From: Kiloniellales bacterium | GTDB lineage: Bacteria > Pseudomonadota > Alphaproteobacteria > Kiloniellales > JAKSBE01 | Direction: 5' to 3' | DNA: 64,000 bases | Assembly: GCA_030066685.1 (NCBI GenBank) | Contig: JASJBF010000005.1 | Span: 27,830 to 91,829, forward strand | Shown: positions 49,637 through 59,213 of the stretch, in pieces | How positions within the stretch are numbered: position 1 is the stretch's first letter | Layout of the letters: each line of letters starts with the position of its first letter | Made by a program: the position numbers and the translations under genes | The notes under the pieces: model-generated | The model's input: only the letters and a program-made list of their open reading frames with translations | What the model was told of the DNA's origin: nothing | Database searches by the model: none

Positions 49637-50720
49637 AGAGGCCGTAGCGATCGACCGCCGCCATGTCCCAGTCCATGCCGAGGCCGGGGCCGCGGGGGGT
49701 GACGCAGCCGTCGGCGAGAACCGGTGGCTCGGCGATCACCGGGCTCGCGAGGTCCAGGTACTCCAGGTAGTGCGCCAGGGGCGTGACCGGCAGGACGTGG
49801 GCGCTGGCCTCGATGAAGAGGTGGCTGGAGACCGGGATCGCGGCCGCCTCGGCCTGGCCCATGGCCCGCAGCCAGCCGGTGATGCCGCCGATCTTCATCA
49901 GGTCCGGCATGCAGAGGTCGCAGGCGCCCGCCGCGATGGCGTGGGCCATGTCGGCGGCGAACCACCAGTTCTCGCCGGTCTGGACCGGGACCGCAGAGCC
50001 CTCCCGGACCCGGGCGTGGCCGGCCAGGTCCTCGGCCGGCACCGGCTCCTCGACCCAGGTCAGGTCGAAGCGCTCCAGGGCGGCGATCCGGCGCAGGGCC
50101 TCGGGCGCGGTCAAGGACTGGTTGTAGTCGACCATCAGCCGGACCTCGGGCCCGATGACCTCGCGGACCCCGGCGACGTTCTCCAGGTCCCAGGCCAGGT
50201 CGCCGACGCCGATCTTGATCTTGATCGCGCGGAAGCCCTGCTCGAGGCTGCCCTCCAGGGCCGCGCGGTCGGCCACCGGGTCGACCACGCCGTAGCTGTC
50301 GTAGGCCGGCACCGGCCCGACCCGGCCGCCCAGCAGCGCGACCACCGGCTTGCTCAGGGCCCGGCCCTGGAGGTCCCAGAGCGCCATGTCGAGCCCCGAG
50401 AGGGCCATGCCGACCAGGCCCTGGCGGCCCATCAGGCGGAAGCGCGCCTCCAGGTCCTTGTAGAGCGCCGCGGGCGCGGCGGGCTGACCCTTGATCACCG
50501 CCTCCAGGTCGCCGAGGAAGGCGGCCAGGGCGCGCAGGGTCAGGGTGCTGTAACCGAAGATCCAGGCGCGGCCGGTCACGCCCTGCTCCGACTCCACGTC
50601 GAGCAGGAGCAGCGGCGCGTTCGGGATCGAGCCCGAGGCGGTCCTGAGCGGTCGGGCCAGCGGCGCGGCGACGGCGCGGGTGGTCAGCGCGCGGAAGGTC
50701 AATTCGGCGGTCTCGGACAT
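49635..50720 (-). CDS. mandelate racemase/muconate lactonizing enzyme family protein
   Basis: A 361-residue enolase-superfamily protein. The barrel carries the mandelate-racemase set: KxK motif in FRAIKIKIGVGD, metal Asp in LMVDYNQSL, Glu in LTWVEEPVP, Glu in QTGENWW, and the His base in IPVSSHLFIE. A two-base mechanism (racemisation or acid-sugar dehydration) is expected; the substrate is unknown. It ends MDWDMAAVDRYGL, close to the normal family end, but its stop codon TAG is shared with the end of the MITE-like element. Confidence 0.88.
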   Translation of the reverse strand: MSETAELTFRALTTRAVAAPLARPLRTASGSIPNAPLLLLDVESEQGVTGRAWIFGYSTLTLRALAAFLGDLEAVIKGQPAAPAALYKDLEARFRLMGRQGLVGMALSGLDMALWDLQGRALSKPVVALLGGRVGPVPAYDSYGVVDPVADRAALEGSLEQGFRAIKIKIGVGDLAWDLENVAGVREVIGPEVRLMVDYNQSLTAPEALRRIAALERFDLTWVEEPVPAEDLAGHARVREGSAVPVQTGENWWFAADMAHAIAAGACDLCMPDLMKIGGITGWLRAMGQAEAAAIPVSSHLFIEASAHVLPVTPLAHYLEYLDLASPVIAEPPVLADGCVTPRGPGLGMDWDMAAVDRYGL

Positions 50721-50843
50721 GGCGGGCTCCCGGCTCCGGAAAGTGAGGTTGCCACCGGTCTAAGGCATTATCCGATCAGATGGAAACGCTTCGCGATCCC
50801 GCTGGCCGGATGCAATACCAGGGAGCGTCGATAGTGACCTGCG

Positions 50844-52151
50844 CTAGTCCTGCTGGAGCCGGACTGACCTGAAGACCTCCAGCGCCCAGTCTCGGCCTTC
50901 GGTGGCGGTCTCGTAGGTGAAGGTCAGGAGGCAGAGCTGCCCTTTGCCGCCGCCATCCTTGCCGATGCAGGCCTGGAAGTGCCAGCAGCGCCCGTCCTCG
51001 GCCTCGCTCTCGCTGCCCCAGCCCGTCAAGCCCTCGCCGTCGTAGGTCGCGCAGAAGCCTCGACCGCGGTGCTCCGCTTCCATCTCGCGCACCGTGTCCG
51101 CCGCCGGGCTTGCCTCGGGGGTCTTGGCTTCGAAGGTATAGCTGCTGAGATTGAGGGCGCGCTCGCCATGGGCCAGGACCGTCGTGCCTTCGTCGCCCTC
51201 GTCGTCGAGTTCGCGGAAGTAGCCGGGCATCACCAGGCTCCAGCCGCCGCCGAAGGGGCGCCGGTGCTGGCCGCGGCGGAATCCGATGCCCTCGGCCTTG
51301 GGCAGCTGCCCGGTCTCGTCGCTGGACAGCAGGTCCCTGATCTCGGCGATCTCCGCGACCGGCAGGCCGATCGACGGATCGAGCTTCCGGGCCCGGCCGA
51401 AGCATTCCACGGCCAGCTCGTAGAGCTGTTGCTCCGCCTCGTCGACCGGCGGGGTCCAGGGCAGCTCGGTCCAAGCAAGGACCAGGGCGCAGTCGCGCCA
51501 GTAGGCGGCGTCGGCCGGATGGTTCCACCAGGGAAAGAAGGCGGCGGCCAGGCTCTCGGCCCGCTCGCCTTCGGCGGCAGCCAGGGCTTCGAACCAGCCC
51601 CGGTCCCAGAAGCCCAGCGGCGAATAGGCGAATTGCTCCGTGACCAGGTGGTAGTGAAGCGGCATGGACAGGGCGATCTGGCCGATCTCGCCGTCATGTC
51701 GTTCGAGAAGAAGGTTTGCGAGGCCCTTCAGCCAGGCCAGCATCTCCTGCTGCAGCGCGCCGAAGTCGCGGCTCTCGTGATAGCCGGTCTCGTCGCCTTC
51801 GTCTTCGTCGTGGTCGCTCCAGTCCCAGTCGATCCCGGCGACCGGTCCGATCGCCTCGATCAGCTCGACCAGCATGGCGTGGTAGCCGGGCCCCACGGTC
51901 GAGGTGTTGGCCGAGACCGTGAGTTCGCCGTCGTCGCCGAAGCCGAAGTCCACCGCCTCGGCGGCCGGGTGGAAGGTCACCTCCATGCCGCCCTCGTGGG
52001 CCTGGAAGTGCAGCAGGCGGTGTTGAAGCGGATCCGGGACAGCCTGGAAGATCGCCTCCTGCAGCCGGCGGCAAAGCTCGGCATGGCTCGGCTTGCGGCG
52101 CAGCAGTCCGCGGCCCCGGGCGCTGCCATGGATCAGGAAACCGAGCCCCAT
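50844..52151 (-). CDS. hypothetical protein, 435 residues
   Basis: No family recognised. The protein is soluble, acidic and Trp-rich. It has an N-terminal basic segment (MGLGFLIHGSARGRGLLRRK), a region GPGYHAMLVELIEAIGPVAG resembling proteins that evaluate whole-sequence alignments of regulatory modules only by general composition, an acidic DWDWSDHDEDEGDETGYHES patch, and a C-terminal part with LNLSSYTFEAKTPEASPAA and TYETATEGRDWALEVFRSV. No signal peptide or membrane helix is convincing. It is an isolated gene between the enolase and plsY. Confidence 0.7.
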   Translation of the reverse strand: MGLGFLIHGSARGRGLLRRKPSHAELCRRLQEAIFQAVPDPLQHRLLHFQAHEGGMEVTFHPAAEAVDFGFGDDGELTVSANTSTVGPGYHAMLVELIEAIGPVAGIDWDWSDHDEDEGDETGYHESRDFGALQQEMLAWLKGLANLLLERHDGEIGQIALSMPLHYHLVTEQFAYSPLGFWDRGWFEALAAAEGERAESLAAAFFPWWNHPADAAYWRDCALVLAWTELPWTPPVDEAEQQLYELAVECFGRARKLDPSIGLPVAEIAEIRDLLSSDETGQLPKAEGIGFRRGQHRRPFGGGWSLVMPGYFRELDDEGDEGTTVLAHGERALNLSSYTFEAKTPEASPAADTVREMEAEHRGRGFCATYDGEGLTGWGSESEAEDGRCWHFQACIGKDGGGKGQLCLLTFTYETATEGRDWALEVFRSVRLQQD

Positions 52152-52254
52152 CCTTTCGGCCTTTCCTTGCTCTGCGGGCGGACGGCAACGCCGGCGAGGC
52201 TAGGACCGGCCGGTGAAGATCCCTTTAACCATAGCCGGCCTTCGCTAAAGCCGG

Positions 52255-52878
52255 TCACGCTTTCTTGCCGGCGCCGATCTTCGGCTCCTCGCCCTTCAGC
52301 AGGCGGCGCAGGTTGCTCAGGTGCCGCGACCAGACCAGCACCGCCAGGATCGCCGCCATCTGGACCAGCTGCAGGTCGCCCAGGAAGAGCCAAGCGAAGG
52401 CCGGCCCGGCGGCCAGGGCGATCAGCGCCGCCAAGGAGGAATAGCGGAAGGTCGCGGCGATCAGCAGCCAGGTCAGGCAGCAGGCGATGCCGACCGGCCA
52501 GGCGATCGCCAGCAGCACGCCCAGGGTGGTCGCCACGCCCTTGCCGCCCTTGAACTTCAGCCAGAGCGGGAAGAGGTGGCCGAGGAGCGCGCCGTAGCCG
52601 CCCATGATGGCCATGTCCGGTCCCCAGGCCCCGGCGACCAGGACCGCGGCCGCGCCCTTGCCGCCGTCGAGCAGCAGGGTCGCCGCCGCCAGGCCCTTGC
52701 GCCCGGTGCGCAGCACGTTGGTCGCCCCGATGTTGCCGGAACCGATGGCCCGGATGTCCCCCAGGCCGGCGATCCGGGTCAGCAGCAGCCCGAAAGGCAC
52801 CGCTCCCAGAAGATAGCCGCCGATCAGCGCCGCGGCGAGATAGGGACCGGAAAACTCCCAGGAGATCGGATCGGGCAT
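52255..52878 (-). CDS. plsY: glycerol-3-phosphate acyltransferase PlsY
   Basis: A 207-residue membrane acyltransferase that uses acyl phosphate to acylate glycerol-3-phosphate, the first step of phospholipid synthesis. The three motifs are visible: [36 protein letters not shown], and a third cytoplasmic segment (RYSSLAAL). About seven hydrophobic segments. ATG 52878 is preferred; the open frame extends to 52980 without a membrane segment. plsY next to dprA is usual, but three genes intervene here. Confidence 0.94.
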   Translation of the reverse strand: MPDPISWEFSGPYLAAALIGGYLLGAVPFGLLLTRIAGLGDIRAIGSGNIGATNVLRTGRKGLAAATLLLDGGKGAAAVLVAGAWGPDMAIMGGYGALLGHLFPLWLKFKGGKGVATTLGVLLAIAWPVGIACCLTWLLIAATFRYSSLAALIALAAGPAFAWLFLGDLQLVQMAAILAVLVWSRHLSNLRRLLKGEEPKIGAGKKA

Positions 52879-52993
52879 GGGGGCGGGTCGGCTGTGATGG
52901 CAGAGCGAGCTTAGGTAATGATCTGTGGTTTCGGACGCTTGGGCAACCGTGACGTCCGGCCCCCAAGGCACGCAAATCAAGGCTACAAGGCTG

Positions 52994-54283
52994 TCAATCG
53001 GCCTGGAAGATCGTCCGCCCGTCGACCACCGTGCGCAGCACCCGGCCCTGGACCGGGTGGTTCTCGAAGGGGGAGTTCTTGGACTTGCTGCGGAAGGAGT
53101 CGGGGTCGAGGCGGCCGGCGAGCTCCAGGTCGAAGAGGACCAGGTCGGCCGGGGCGCCCACGGCCAGCCGGCCGGCCTTGAGGCCGAGGATCTCGGCCGG
53201 GGCGAGGCACAAGCGGCGCAGCAAATCGAGCAGGGAGAGCTCGCCCTTGTGGACCAGCTCCAGGGAGAGGGGCAGCAGGCTCTCCAGGCCGACGATGCCG
53301 GCGTCGGCGGCCTCGAAGGGCAGGCGCTTGGAGTCCTGGTCGTGGGGGCTGTGGTCGCTGGCGACCGCGTCGATGACGCCGCTGGCGACCGCCTTGGCGA
53401 CGGCCCGGCGATCGTCCTCGCTGCGCAGGGGCGGGACGACCTTGGCGAAGGTCCGGTAGTCGCCGACCGCGTTCTCGTTGAGGGTGAAGTAGTGCGGCGC
53501 GGTGTCGCAGGTCACCGGCAGGCCGCGCGCCTTGGCCGCGGCGATGGCCTCGACCGCGGCGGCGGTGGAGACCTGGGCCGCGTGGTAGCGGCCGCCGGTC
53601 ATCTCGACCAGGCGCAGGTCGCGCTCGATCATCATGACCTCGGCCAGCGGCGGGATGCCGGGCAGGCCGAGGCGGGTCGCCAGCTCGCCGGCGTTCATGG
53701 CGCCGCGCGACAGCGCTGGCTCCTGGGCGTGCTGGACGATGGTCACGCCGAAGGTCTTGCCGTAGGCGAGCGCCCTGCGCAGGACCATGGCATCGGCGAC
53801 CGGCTTCAGGCCGTCGGTGAAGCCGACCGCCCCGAACTCCTTCAAGAGGCCGAGCTCGGTCAGCTCCTTGCCCTCCAGGCCGCGGGTCAGGGCGGCGTAG
53901 GTGTAGACCTTGACCAGCTTGGTCTCGCGCGCCCGGCGGGCGACGTACTCGACCCCGGCGACGTCGTCGACCACCGGCTCGGTGTTGGGCAGGGCGGCCA
54001 GCGAGGTAACGCCGCCGGCCGCCGCCGCGGCGCTGCCGGTCTCGATGGTCTCCTTGTGCTCCTCGCCCGGCTCGCGCAGCTGGACCCGCAGGTCGACCAA
54101 GCCCGGCGCCAGGCAGTCGCCGCCGCAGTCGGTGGTCTCGATCCCCTCGGGCACGCCGTCGAAGACCCGGGGCCCCAGGTCGACGATGACCCCGTCCTCG
54201 ACCAGGACGTCGCCGACCACGTCGAGGCCGCTCTCCGGATCGAGCAGGCGGGCGTTGAGGTAGGCGCTGCGGTGCTTCGGCAT
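52994..54283 (-). CDS. pyrC: dihydroorotase-like protein, probably non-catalytic
   Basis: A 429-residue class I dihydroorotase homologue. The fold is complete ([24 protein letters not shown], the C-terminal DLVLFDLE strand), but the metal ligands are altered. The usual DxHxHxREPG is [10 protein letters not shown] (residues 64-73), replacing both histidines with Arg66 and Gln68, and the His in the CHVST motif is Gln (AAQVST). Such PyrC-like proteins serve as structural partners of PyrB in Pseudomonas. An active dihydroorotase must be encoded elsewhere. ATG 54283 is used. Confidence 0.85.
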   Translation of the reverse strand: MPKHRSAYLNARLLDPESGLDVVGDVLVEDGVIVDLGPRVFDGVPEGIETTDCGGDCLAPGLVDLRVQLREPGEEHKETIETGSAAAAAGGVTSLAALPNTEPVVDDVAGVEYVARRARETKLVKVYTYAALTRGLEGKELTELGLLKEFGAVGFTDGLKPVADAMVLRRALAYGKTFGVTIVQHAQEPALSRGAMNAGELATRLGLPGIPPLAEVMMIERDLRLVEMTGGRYHAAQVSTAAAVEAIAAAKARGLPVTCDTAPHYFTLNENAVGDYRTFAKVVPPLRSEDDRRAVAKAVASGVIDAVASDHSPHDQDSKRLPFEAADAGIVGLESLLPLSLELVHKGELSLLDLLRRLCLAPAEILGLKAGRLAVGAPADLVLFDLELAGRLDPDSFRSKSKNSPFENHPVQGRVLRTVVDGRTIFQAD

Positions 54284-54320
54284 AGGACTAGGGGCGCCTG
54301 TTTGTGCCGACCGGGTCACC

Positions 54321-54420
54321 CCCACCCCGACCCTCCCCCATCAAGGGGGAGGGGGAAATGAGATAGCCCGCCGTCTTGTACCCTCCCCCCTTGTGGGGGA
54401 GGGATAGGGAGGGGGGTAAG
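54321..54420. repeat. inverted pair of palindromic REP-like elements
   Basis: Two hairpins, CCCTCCCCC-ATCAA-GGGGGAGGG (54331-54353) and CCCTCCCCC-CTTGT-GGGGGAGGG (54381-54403), stand in opposite orientation with similar flanks. They fill the pyrB-pyrC gap. This G-rich palindrome is of a type I recall as widespread in alphaproteobacterial genomes. Confidence 0.75.
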
Positions 54421-54443
54421 ACTTGCATCATCGTTTCCAGACC

Positions 54444-55409
54444 CTACGCATTCGTCTGCAAGCCACGGGTCAGGGCGTCGAGGCAGGCCATGCGCACGGC
54501 GACGCCCATCTCGACCTGCTCGCGGATCAGGGAGCGGTCGATGTCGTCGGCCAGCTCGCTGTCGATCTCGACGCCGCGGTTCATCGGCCCGGGGTGCATG
54601 ACCAAGGCGTCGGGCTTGGCATTCTTGAGCTTCTCCCGGTCCAGGCCGAAGAAGTGGAAGTACTCGCGGATCGAGGGCACGTAGCTGCCCTGCATGCGCT
54701 CGTTCTGCAGGCGCAGCATCATGACGATGTCGCAGTCCTTCAGGCCCTCGCGCAGGTCGAAGTAGGGGGTGACGCCCAGGCGGTCGATGGCGCTGGGCAT
54801 CAGGGTCGGCGGCGCGATGACCCGGACGCGCGCGCCCAAGGTGTTCAGCAGGTGGATGTTGGAGCGGGCGACCCGGCTGTGGCTGATGTCGCCGCAGATC
54901 GCCACCTCCAGCCCCGCGATGATGCCCCGGCGGCGGCGGATGGTCAGCGCGTCCAGCAGGGCCTGGGTCGGGTGCTCGTGGCTGCCGTCGCCAGCGTTGA
55001 TCACCGCGCAGTTGACCTTCTCGGACAAGAGCTTCACCCCGCCCGAGTCCGGATGGCGGACGATCAGCACGTCGGGGTGCATGGCGTTCAGGGTCATGGC
55101 GGTGTCGATCAGGGTCTCGCCCTTTTTGATCGACGACCAAGCCACTGACATGTTGATGACGTCGGCGCCCAGGCGCTTGGCCGCCAGCTCGAAGGAGGTC
55201 CGGGTCCGGGTCGAGCTCTCGAAGAAGAGGTTGATCACCGTCCGGCCGCGCAGCAGCTCCTGCTTCTTCTCGGCGGCACGGCTGACCTCGACGTAGCCCT
55301 CGGCCAAGTCGAGCAGGAAGAGGATTTCCGGCGGGGAAAGCCCGGCGATGCCCAGCAAATCGCGATGCGGGAAACGGCTGGCGAGGGCGTCGGACTCGGG
55401 CGTGCTCAT
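54444..55409 (-). CDS. pyrB: aspartate carbamoyltransferase catalytic subunit
   Basis: A 321-residue enzyme that makes carbamoyl aspartate, the committed step of pyrimidine synthesis. Signature [20 protein letters not shown], the [20 protein letters not shown] segment and the [12 protein letters not shown] block are intact. The true start is ATG 55409 ([15 protein letters not shown]). The frame stays open upstream only because the REP repeat is readable in frame (IPGLDPGIH...). It lies upstream of the pyrC-like gene with a repeat pair between them. Confidence 0.95.
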   Translation of the reverse strand: MSTPESDALASRFPHRDLLGIAGLSPPEILFLLDLAEGYVEVSRAAEKKQELLRGRTVINLFFESSTRTRTSFELAAKRLGADVINMSVAWSSIKKGETLIDTAMTLNAMHPDVLIVRHPDSGGVKLLSEKVNCAVINAGDGSHEHPTQALLDALTIRRRRGIIAGLEVAICGDISHSRVARSNIHLLNTLGARVRVIAPPTLMPSAIDRLGVTPYFDLREGLKDCDIVMMLRLQNERMQGSYVPSIREYFHFFGLDREKLKNAKPDALVMHPGPMNRGVEIDSELADDIDRSLIREQVEMGVAVRMACLDALTRGLQTNA

Positions 55410-55480
55410 TAAAGGCGTCTTATGACATCGCCACGCCGGGGGCGCAAGACGGTGAGGCGGGTGATTTGGTTCTTCTCTTC

Positions 55481-55557
55481 TGTCATGCCCGGACTTGATC
55501 CGGGCATCCATGGTGCCGCTTGCGCGATGGATCCCCGGGTCAAGCCCGGGGATGACA
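55481..55557. repeat. paired palindromic repeat upstream of pyrB
   Basis: TGTCATGCCCGGACTTGATC with its continuation CGGGCATCCATGG (55481-55513) and, after 13 bases, the inverted copy ATGGATCCCCGGG...GATGACA (55527-55557). Each half is itself a hairpin (CCCGG/CCGGG). This belongs to the [12 protein letters not shown] dispersed repeats of alphaproteobacteria. It fills most of the gap between pyrB and the DAO gene. Confidence 0.8.
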
Positions 55558-55587
55558 GTGAGGAGGAAAGGCGCGCGCCGACCTGAC

Positions 55588-56673
55588 TCATCCGGTGGCG
55601 AAGCGGTCGGGACGGAAGGGGGCGAGCAGCTCCACCTCGGCGCCGTCGAGGAGTTCCATGGCGGTGAAGCGGCCGACCGCCGGGGCCAGGGTGATGCCGC
55701 TGTGCATGACTGCCAGGTAGAGGCCTTCGATCCCGGGCAGCGGGCCGATCGCCGGCAGGCCATCCGCGGGGATCGGGCGCAGGCCGACCGAGACATGCTC
55801 CATTTCCAGGCGCTCGCTGCCGGTCAGGGCCGCCTTGATCCGGTCGATCAGGCGCTGGCCCTCGGCCTCCGGATCGTTGGGCGCCGGGCCGCCGCCGAAG
55901 GACTCGCCGGCGACCAGGCGGCCGTCCGGATCCTGCTTCATGTGAAGGCCCGGCGATTCGACCACCCGGCCGAGCAGCGGGGGCATCGGCCGGCTGTGGA
56001 CCAGCAGGCCGGGCGAGGACCGCAGCGGCAGATCGAAGCCGAGGCGCGCCGCCAGGCCGGCGCTGGCCACCCCGGCGGCCAGCACCACCTGGTCGGCCTC
56101 CAGGTTGCCCGCCGCGGTTCTGAGGCCGGCGACCCGTCCATCGGAAGCTCGAAATTCAGAGACTTCGCAGCCGATCTTGATCTCGGCGCCGAAGGCCTCG
56201 GCGCCGGCCAGCAGCGCCTCGGTCGCGGCGACCGGGTTGAGAGCGCCTTCGCAGGCGGAGAAGACCGCGCGCTCGGGCGGCGCCCTCAGCTTGGGCTCCA
56301 GGGCCCGGATCTCGTCGCGTCCGACGACCCGTAGGTCATAGCCCCAGCTCGCGTGCTGCCGGACCAGGGGGTCGATCTCGTCCTCTTCCAGGTCCCAGTT
56401 GAGGCCGCCGCCCCAGGTCACGACCAGGCGGCCGGCCAGCTCCGCCTCCAGGCGGCGGTACTCCTGCAGCCCGAGCATGCGCAGGTCGTAGTAGGGCTTG
56501 GGGTTGCGGAAGGAGGCGTTGATCCAGGCGAAGGAGGCCCCCGTGGCCTCGCCGGCGGGCGGGCCGCGGTCGACGACGGTCACCTTGGCGCCGCGCCGGG
56601 CCAGGTGATAAGCGATGGCGGCGCCGAGGATCCCGGCGCCGACGACGAGGACGTGCTGTCCCTTGCGGCTCAT
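55588..56673 (-). CDS. FAD-dependent oxidoreductase (DAO family)
   Basis: A 361-residue flavoprotein. The dinucleotide motif [30 protein letters not shown] opens it (GxGxxG at residues 12-17), followed by the flavin-contact segment [16 protein letters not shown] second FAD contact is in [15 protein letters not shown], and the C-terminal [20 protein letters not shown] closes the site. It resembles D-amino-acid dehydrogenase or glycine/sarcosine oxidase types; the substrate is unknown. Confidence 0.88.
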   Translation of the reverse strand: MSRKGQHVLVVGAGILGAAIAYHLARRGAKVTVVDRGPPAGEATGASFAWINASFRNPKPYYDLRMLGLQEYRRLEAELAGRLVVTWGGGLNWDLEEDEIDPLVRQHASWGYDLRVVGRDEIRALEPKLRAPPERAVFSACEGALNPVAATEALLAGAEAFGAEIKIGCEVSEFRASDGRVAGLRTAAGNLEADQVVLAAGVASAGLAARLGFDLPLRSSPGLLVHSRPMPPLLGRVVESPGLHMKQDPDGRLVAGESFGGGPAPNDPEAEGQRLIDRIKAALTGSERLEMEHVSVGLRPIPADGLPAIGPLPGIEGLYLAVMHSGITLAPAVGRFTAMELLDGAEVELLAPFRPDRFATG

Positions 56674-56729
56674 GAGCTCAGCTATCGCACCCGCCGCAAG
56701 CTCGGCGCAAGGACGATGGCGGGTGGCCG

Positions 56730-57644
56730 TCAGCCTAGGCGCTGGCGCAGGCGGGCGATGTGGGCGGGGCCGACCTCGCAGCAGCCGCCGACCACCTTGG
56801 CGCCGGCCAGGACCCAGTCCGCGGCGTATTCGGCATAGGTGAAGGGATCGAGGTCGCGGCGCAGGCCCAGGGCGGCGATGCCGTCCTCAACGTAGTCCCA
56901 GTCCTTGGGCACCGCGGCGAAGGCGTTAGCGAAACCGCCGGCGATGCCGCCGCGCGCGGCCGCGATTTCGGAAAGCTCGGGCATGGCGACGGAGATGCTC
57001 TCCGGCGCGCAGCAGTTCGCGAGGAAGCCGCTGACCGGCAGGTCCTGCAGCGCCGCCGCGGCGTCGGCGACCGTCTCGCCGCTGCGCAGGCGGGGGCTGC
57101 CGCCGTCCTCCAGGGTCCAGGCGACCCAGACCGGCTTGCCGGTCGCGGCCGCGCCGCTCGCCGCCGCCCGGGCCTCCGCGGCGCTGGACATGGTCTCGCA
57201 GAGGAAGACGTCGACGAAGGGCGCCAGGACCTCGGCCTGCTCGCGGTAGAGCGGCTCTGTCTCCTCGAAGGGCGCGACCCGGTCGGGGCGGTAGCTGCCG
57301 TGCAGCGGCGGCAGGGAGCCGGCGATCAGGACCTCGGCGCCGGACTCGTCCCGGGCCCAGCAGGCCAGCTCGCCGGCCGAGCGGTTGAGCTCGTGGAAGC
57401 GCTCGGCCATGCCGTTCTCTTCCAGGCGGGGCCGGATGGTCGAATAGCTGTTGGTGGTGATGATCCGGGCGCCGGCGGCGATGTAGTCCAGGTGCACCGC
57501 CAGGACCTTGGCCTGCGCCGAGACCAGGGCATAGGCGGACCAGAGCGGATGGCGCTTCAGCCCGCGGTGGCGCAGCTCCTGGCCTAGCCCGCCATCCAGC
57601 ACCACCACGCCCTCGGGCAGGGCAAGCTCGGGAACTCCGTCCAT
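56730..57644 (-). CDS. homocysteine S-methyltransferase family protein
   Basis: A 304-residue barrel enzyme. The start LDGGLGQELRHRG, ITTNSYSTIRPRL, FLCETMSSAAEARAA, and the zinc-binding cysteines in FLANCCAPESI and VVGGCCEVGPAHI are all present. It should transfer a methyl group from S-methylmethionine or a betaine-like donor to homocysteine. It lies 57 bases before the DAO gene on the same strand; joint use of methylated amines is possible but unproven. Confidence 0.9.
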   Translation of the reverse strand: MDGVPELALPEGVVVLDGGLGQELRHRGLKRHPLWSAYALVSAQAKVLAVHLDYIAAGARIITTNSYSTIRPRLEENGMAERFHELNRSAGELACWARDESGAEVLIAGSLPPLHGSYRPDRVAPFEETEPLYREQAEVLAPFVDVFLCETMSSAAEARAAASGAAATGKPVWVAWTLEDGGSPRLRSGETVADAAAALQDLPVSGFLANCCAPESISVAMPELSEIAAARGGIAGGFANAFAAVPKDWDYVEDGIAALGLRRDLDPFTYAEYAADWVLAGAKVVGGCCEVGPAHIARLRQRLG

Positions 57645-57821
57645 CGCGCCTCTCTATACCTCTTGGCATAAGTTGCCCGAGAATAACGGCGGGGATGAGG
57701 CAAGGCCAGAAACCTTTCCAGGGCAGGGCGACGGGGCCGACGCGGCTCCGCTTGACAAGGCCCCGGCGACGGAGGATCTGGAGCGGGTTTCACATCCGGG
57801 GCCTTGCATCGGGGAGGGGGC

Positions 57822-59036
57822 TTGCCTCAGGACAACGACAGCGGAAACGCAAAGGGCGGCAACCTCGCCTTCGTGGTGACCCTGGGCGCCCTGGCCGCGG
57901 TCTCGGCGACCACGGTCGACGTCTGCCTCCCGGCCCAGCCCGAGATCGCCCGTTCATACGGCGCCGCGCCGGCGGCGGGCGCGGCCCTGGTCAGCGCCTA
58001 CCTGCTCGGCTACGGCCCGGGGCAGCTGCTCTGGGGGCCGCTGGCCGACCGCTTCGGCCGCCGGCCGCCGCTGTTCCTTTCGCTCGCCGGCTTCATCCTG
58101 GCCAGCGTGGTCTGCGCCCTGGCCGGCAGCTTCGAGGTGCTGCTGCTGGCCCGCGGCGTCCAGGGGCTCCTCGGTGCCGCCTCGCCGGTGATCGCCCGGG
58201 CGATCGCCCGCGACCAGGGCGGTGGCGCGGCCAGCGCCTCGCTGATCTCGGCCATGACCATCGTCCTGGGCGGCGCGCCCCTGCTGGCGCCGGCGATCGG
58301 CTCCGGGCTGCTGGTGCTCTTCGAATGGCCGGCGATCTTCTGGTTCCTGGCGCTCTTCGGCGTGCTGACCGCGCTCTCGGCCTATCTCGTGCTGGCCGAG
58401 AGCCTGCCGCCGGCCAAGCGGAGATCGCTGTCGCCGGCCGGGCGACTGGGCGACGCCCGCCGGCTCTTCGCGGCGCGCGATTTCCGGGTCGGGATCGGGA
58501 TCTCGGCATCGATCTTCGCCGGCTACGCGGCCCTGCTGTCGGTCGGCGCGGCAGTCGCGCTGGAACGCTACGGTGTCGCCGTCGAGGCCTTTGGGCCGCT
58601 CTTCACCCTGGCCGCCGTCGCCTTCGTCGTCGGCTCGGTGGCCGCGCGCCAGGGCGTCCGCCGTTTCGGCGTCCAGGCGGTGCTGACCCTGGGCGCCGGC
58701 ATCGCCGGCCTGGCCGGCCTCGGCCTTGCCCTGGCCGCCGGCGCGGATCTGGCCCTGCCGGTCTTCTGGGGCCTGGTCGGGCTCTACGTCCTGGCCTTCG
58801 GCCTGCTGCTGCCGGCGGCCACCGCCCTGGCTCTGGAGCCGGCCGGCCAGATGGCCGGCTTCGGCTCCTCCCTGATCGGCGCCCTGCAAGTCCTGGCCGG
58901 CGCGCTCGGCGCCCAGCTGGCGGCTGCCGGGATCTGGCCGAGCAGCTACGCCGCGCTCTGCTGGGTCATGGCCGCTGGCGCCGGCCTCTGCCTGGCCGTG
59001 CGGATCGCGTCGTTTGTTCGACGGGCACCAGTGTGA
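57822..59036 (+). CDS. MFS transporter (Bcr/CflA-like drug exporter)
   Basis: A 404-residue protein with about 12 helices. The Bcr/CflA pattern is visible: VDVCLPAQPEIARSYG near the start, LLGYGPGQLLWGPLADRFGRRPPL (the loop 2-3 motif GxLADRxGRR), and RGVQGLLGAASPVIARAIARD (motif C region). It likely exports a drug or metabolite. TTG 57822 has GGAG five bases upstream; a TTG at 57804 is the alternative. Transcribed toward the GbsR gene, 178 bases away. Confidence 0.86.
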   Translation: MPQDNDSGNAKGGNLAFVVTLGALAAVSATTVDVCLPAQPEIARSYGAAPAAGAALVSAYLLGYGPGQLLWGPLADRFGRRPPLFLSLAGFILASVVCALAGSFEVLLLARGVQGLLGAASPVIARAIARDQGGGAASASLISAMTIVLGGAPLLAPAIGSGLLVLFEWPAIFWFLALFGVLTALSAYLVLAESLPPAKRRSLSPAGRLGDARRLFAARDFRVGIGISASIFAGYAALLSVGAAVALERYGVAVEAFGPLFTLAAVAFVVGSVAARQGVRRFGVQAVLTLGAGIAGLAGLGLALAAGADLALPVFWGLVGLYVLAFGLLLPAATALALEPAGQMAGFGSSLIGALQVLAGALGAQLAAAGIWPSSYAALCWVMAAGAGLCLAVRIASFVRRAPV

Positions 59037-59154
59037 GGCCGAGGCCTATTTCGGTGCCAGCCTGTCGATGGCCTCAAGGGCCATCATCCGGTTTTCACCA
59101 GTTTCCAGCCACTTGGTGAGAGGACCTATGGTGGTGACGAGACGGCAATACGCC

Positions 59155-59183
59155 TTGACGATCGAGCTCGATTTCACTATTTT
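59155..59183 (+). promoter_or_regulatory. promoter of the gbsR-like gene
   Basis: TTGACG (59155-59160), 17 bases, TATTTT (59178-59183). The -10 box overlaps the left end of the dyad operator at 59181-59198, so bound regulator would block the polymerase. Confidence 0.55.
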
Positions 59184-59198
59184 CAGTCTATACAGAAA
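59181..59198. promoter_or_regulatory. dyad operator site 1, upstream of the regulator gene
   Basis: TTTCAGT-CTAT-ACAGAAA: an 18-bp near-palindrome (TTTCxGT-N4-ACxGAAA) 16 bases before the regulator ATG. A second copy stands at 59821-59838. Confidence 0.6.
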
Positions 59199-59213
59199 TA
59201 ACGGGAACGCCTT

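Noticed and set aside
55410..55796. N-terminal extension of pyrB
   Set aside because: The extra residues are translated repeat sequence ([12 protein letters not shown]) plus antisense of the DAO gene; ATG 55409 matches the family start.
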